From Microvirga lotononidis (GTDB lineage Bacteria; Pseudomonadota; Alphaproteobacteria; Rhizobiales; Beijerinckiaceae): 64,000 nt of DNA. Shown here one piece after another: positions 63,499 to 64,000 of this stretch. Within the stretch, counting starts at the first letter, position 1; each line of letters begins with the position of its first letter. Under the pieces are notes generated by a model. It was not told where the DNA came from. It saw only the letters and a list, made by a program, of their open reading frames with translations, and made no database searches. Location: positions 848,501 through 912,500 of the forward strand of contig NZ_CP141048.1 in NCBI RefSeq assembly GCF_034627025.1, written 5' to 3'. A program made the translations under genes and the position numbers.

Positions 63499-64000
63499 CT
63501 AAATCCGGGGCGATGTCTGTCTTGCCAGCTGACGCGAGCGCTGCACCCGTTCCACCTCGCGCAACTTGCGCGCCCTTTCCTGAAGGTCCTCACGGCTCGC
63601 CCACCACCAGCCGCTCGTGGATTTGCCTCCCGGCTCCTCGTCCTTTCGAGGCGGTCTCGTGCGGTAGATTTCCTGCAAGGTCGGCATGCGCCAATGGGCC
63701 CAGACATAGCGGGACACATCGCCCTGCACGTGCGGGTACAGCCCAACGGCAGGCTGTGCGGCGAGGGGGGCGACATCAATGGCCTCGAACACCACGACGC
63801 CCCAGTTTGCCGTCGCAACCGGGCATCCGAGAGGAGGCAGGTCGCTCGATGGAACCGGATAGCGTCTGCGCCGCCGCTCCGTCTGAATCAGATTGGCCTC
63901 ATCCGAGGCTTCGGCCTTTTGCGCCTCCCGGCGTTTCCTGCGGGCCTCGGGCTCATTGCGGCGCGCCGCCTCCTCGATCTCGGGCCAGCGCGCCTTCAAC
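63499..64000 (-). CDS. Hypothetical protein, 5' end outside the window
   Basis: At least 166 residues are visible; the start lies beyond the right edge or at a TTG at 63999. The N-terminal part is highly charged and coiled-coil-like (EEAARRNEPEARRKRREAQK), followed by a more globular part with GCPVATANWGVVVFEAIDVA and VSRYVWAHWRMPTLQEIYRT, then a charged C-terminal tail. No family recognised. The gene may be a phage- or plasmid-type accessory gene, but nothing in the window proves this. Confidence 0.55.
   Translation of the reverse strand, partial: LKARWPEIEEAARRNEPEARRKRREAQKAEASDEANLIQTERRRRRYPVPSSDLPPLGCPVATANWGVVVFEAIDVAPLAAQPAVGLYPHVQGDVSRYVWAHWRMPTLQEIYRTRPPRKDEEPGGKSTSGWWWASREDLQERARKLREVERVQRSRQLARQTSPRI

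Overview
The window is a GC-rich chromosomal segment of an alphaproteobacterium, most likely of the Hyphomicrobiales (Rhizobiales). Methylobacteriaceae such as Microvirga would fit, but the genus is an inference. The basis is gene order and content: rluD-like/rpoH, dnaK-dnaJ-pmtA-pyrF, grpE beside glnD, rph-rdgB divergent from hrcA, rsmI-yraN, and DUF1127, DUF1330, DUF2852 and Atu4866-type proteins. No rRNA, tRNA or CRISPR array was seen.

Layout. 0-4.6 kb: rpoH, a membrane protein, purA, and a gap upstream of purA that carries a good promoter and a terminator, probably a structured RNA or leader. 4.6-15 kb: ada-like repair protein, dnaK, dnaJ, phospholipid methyltransferase, pyrF, two DUF1330 genes, dapB, gpmA, alkB. 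15-22 kb: grpE and glnD on the minus strand, then a sulfonate-type ABC transporter operon (substrate-binding protein, permease, ATPase, OsmC) behind a near-consensus promoter. 22-34 kb: LppC-like lipoprotein, rsmI, yraN, LysR/DUF1127 pair, lipid kinase, gshB, hemW, TetR/DUF2852, small kinase, rdgB, rph, hrcA. 34-44 kb: two paralogous secreted repeat proteins, lepA, MFS transporter, arsC, orphan TRAP binding protein, DUF1328, RecD-like helicase and EamA transporter. 44-54 kb: histone H1-like protein, PRC-barrel protein, two SDRs, mepA, LysR, aldolase, methyltransferase, glycosyltransferase. 54-64 kb is more accessory: an RTX metalloprotease, a decayed transposase, LuxR-type and winged-helix regulators, a frameshifted RTX protein, a lone amino-acid binding protein, an L,D-transpeptidase and unknown secreted proteins.

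How it fits together. The window holds most of the cell's heat-shock control: sigma-32 (rpoH), the chaperone machine (dnaK, dnaJ, grpE) and the repressor hrcA, although no CIRCE operator occurs here. Housekeeping genes are separated by recurring palindromic intergenic repeats of about 80-125 bp. Several regulator genes sit beside perfect inverted repeats that look like operators. The most interesting unexplained items are the purA-upstream RNA candidate, the paralogous secreted proteins built from a 40-residue repeat, a perfect 14-1-14 palindrome in front of an unknown small gene, and a one-base frameshift in an RTX gene.
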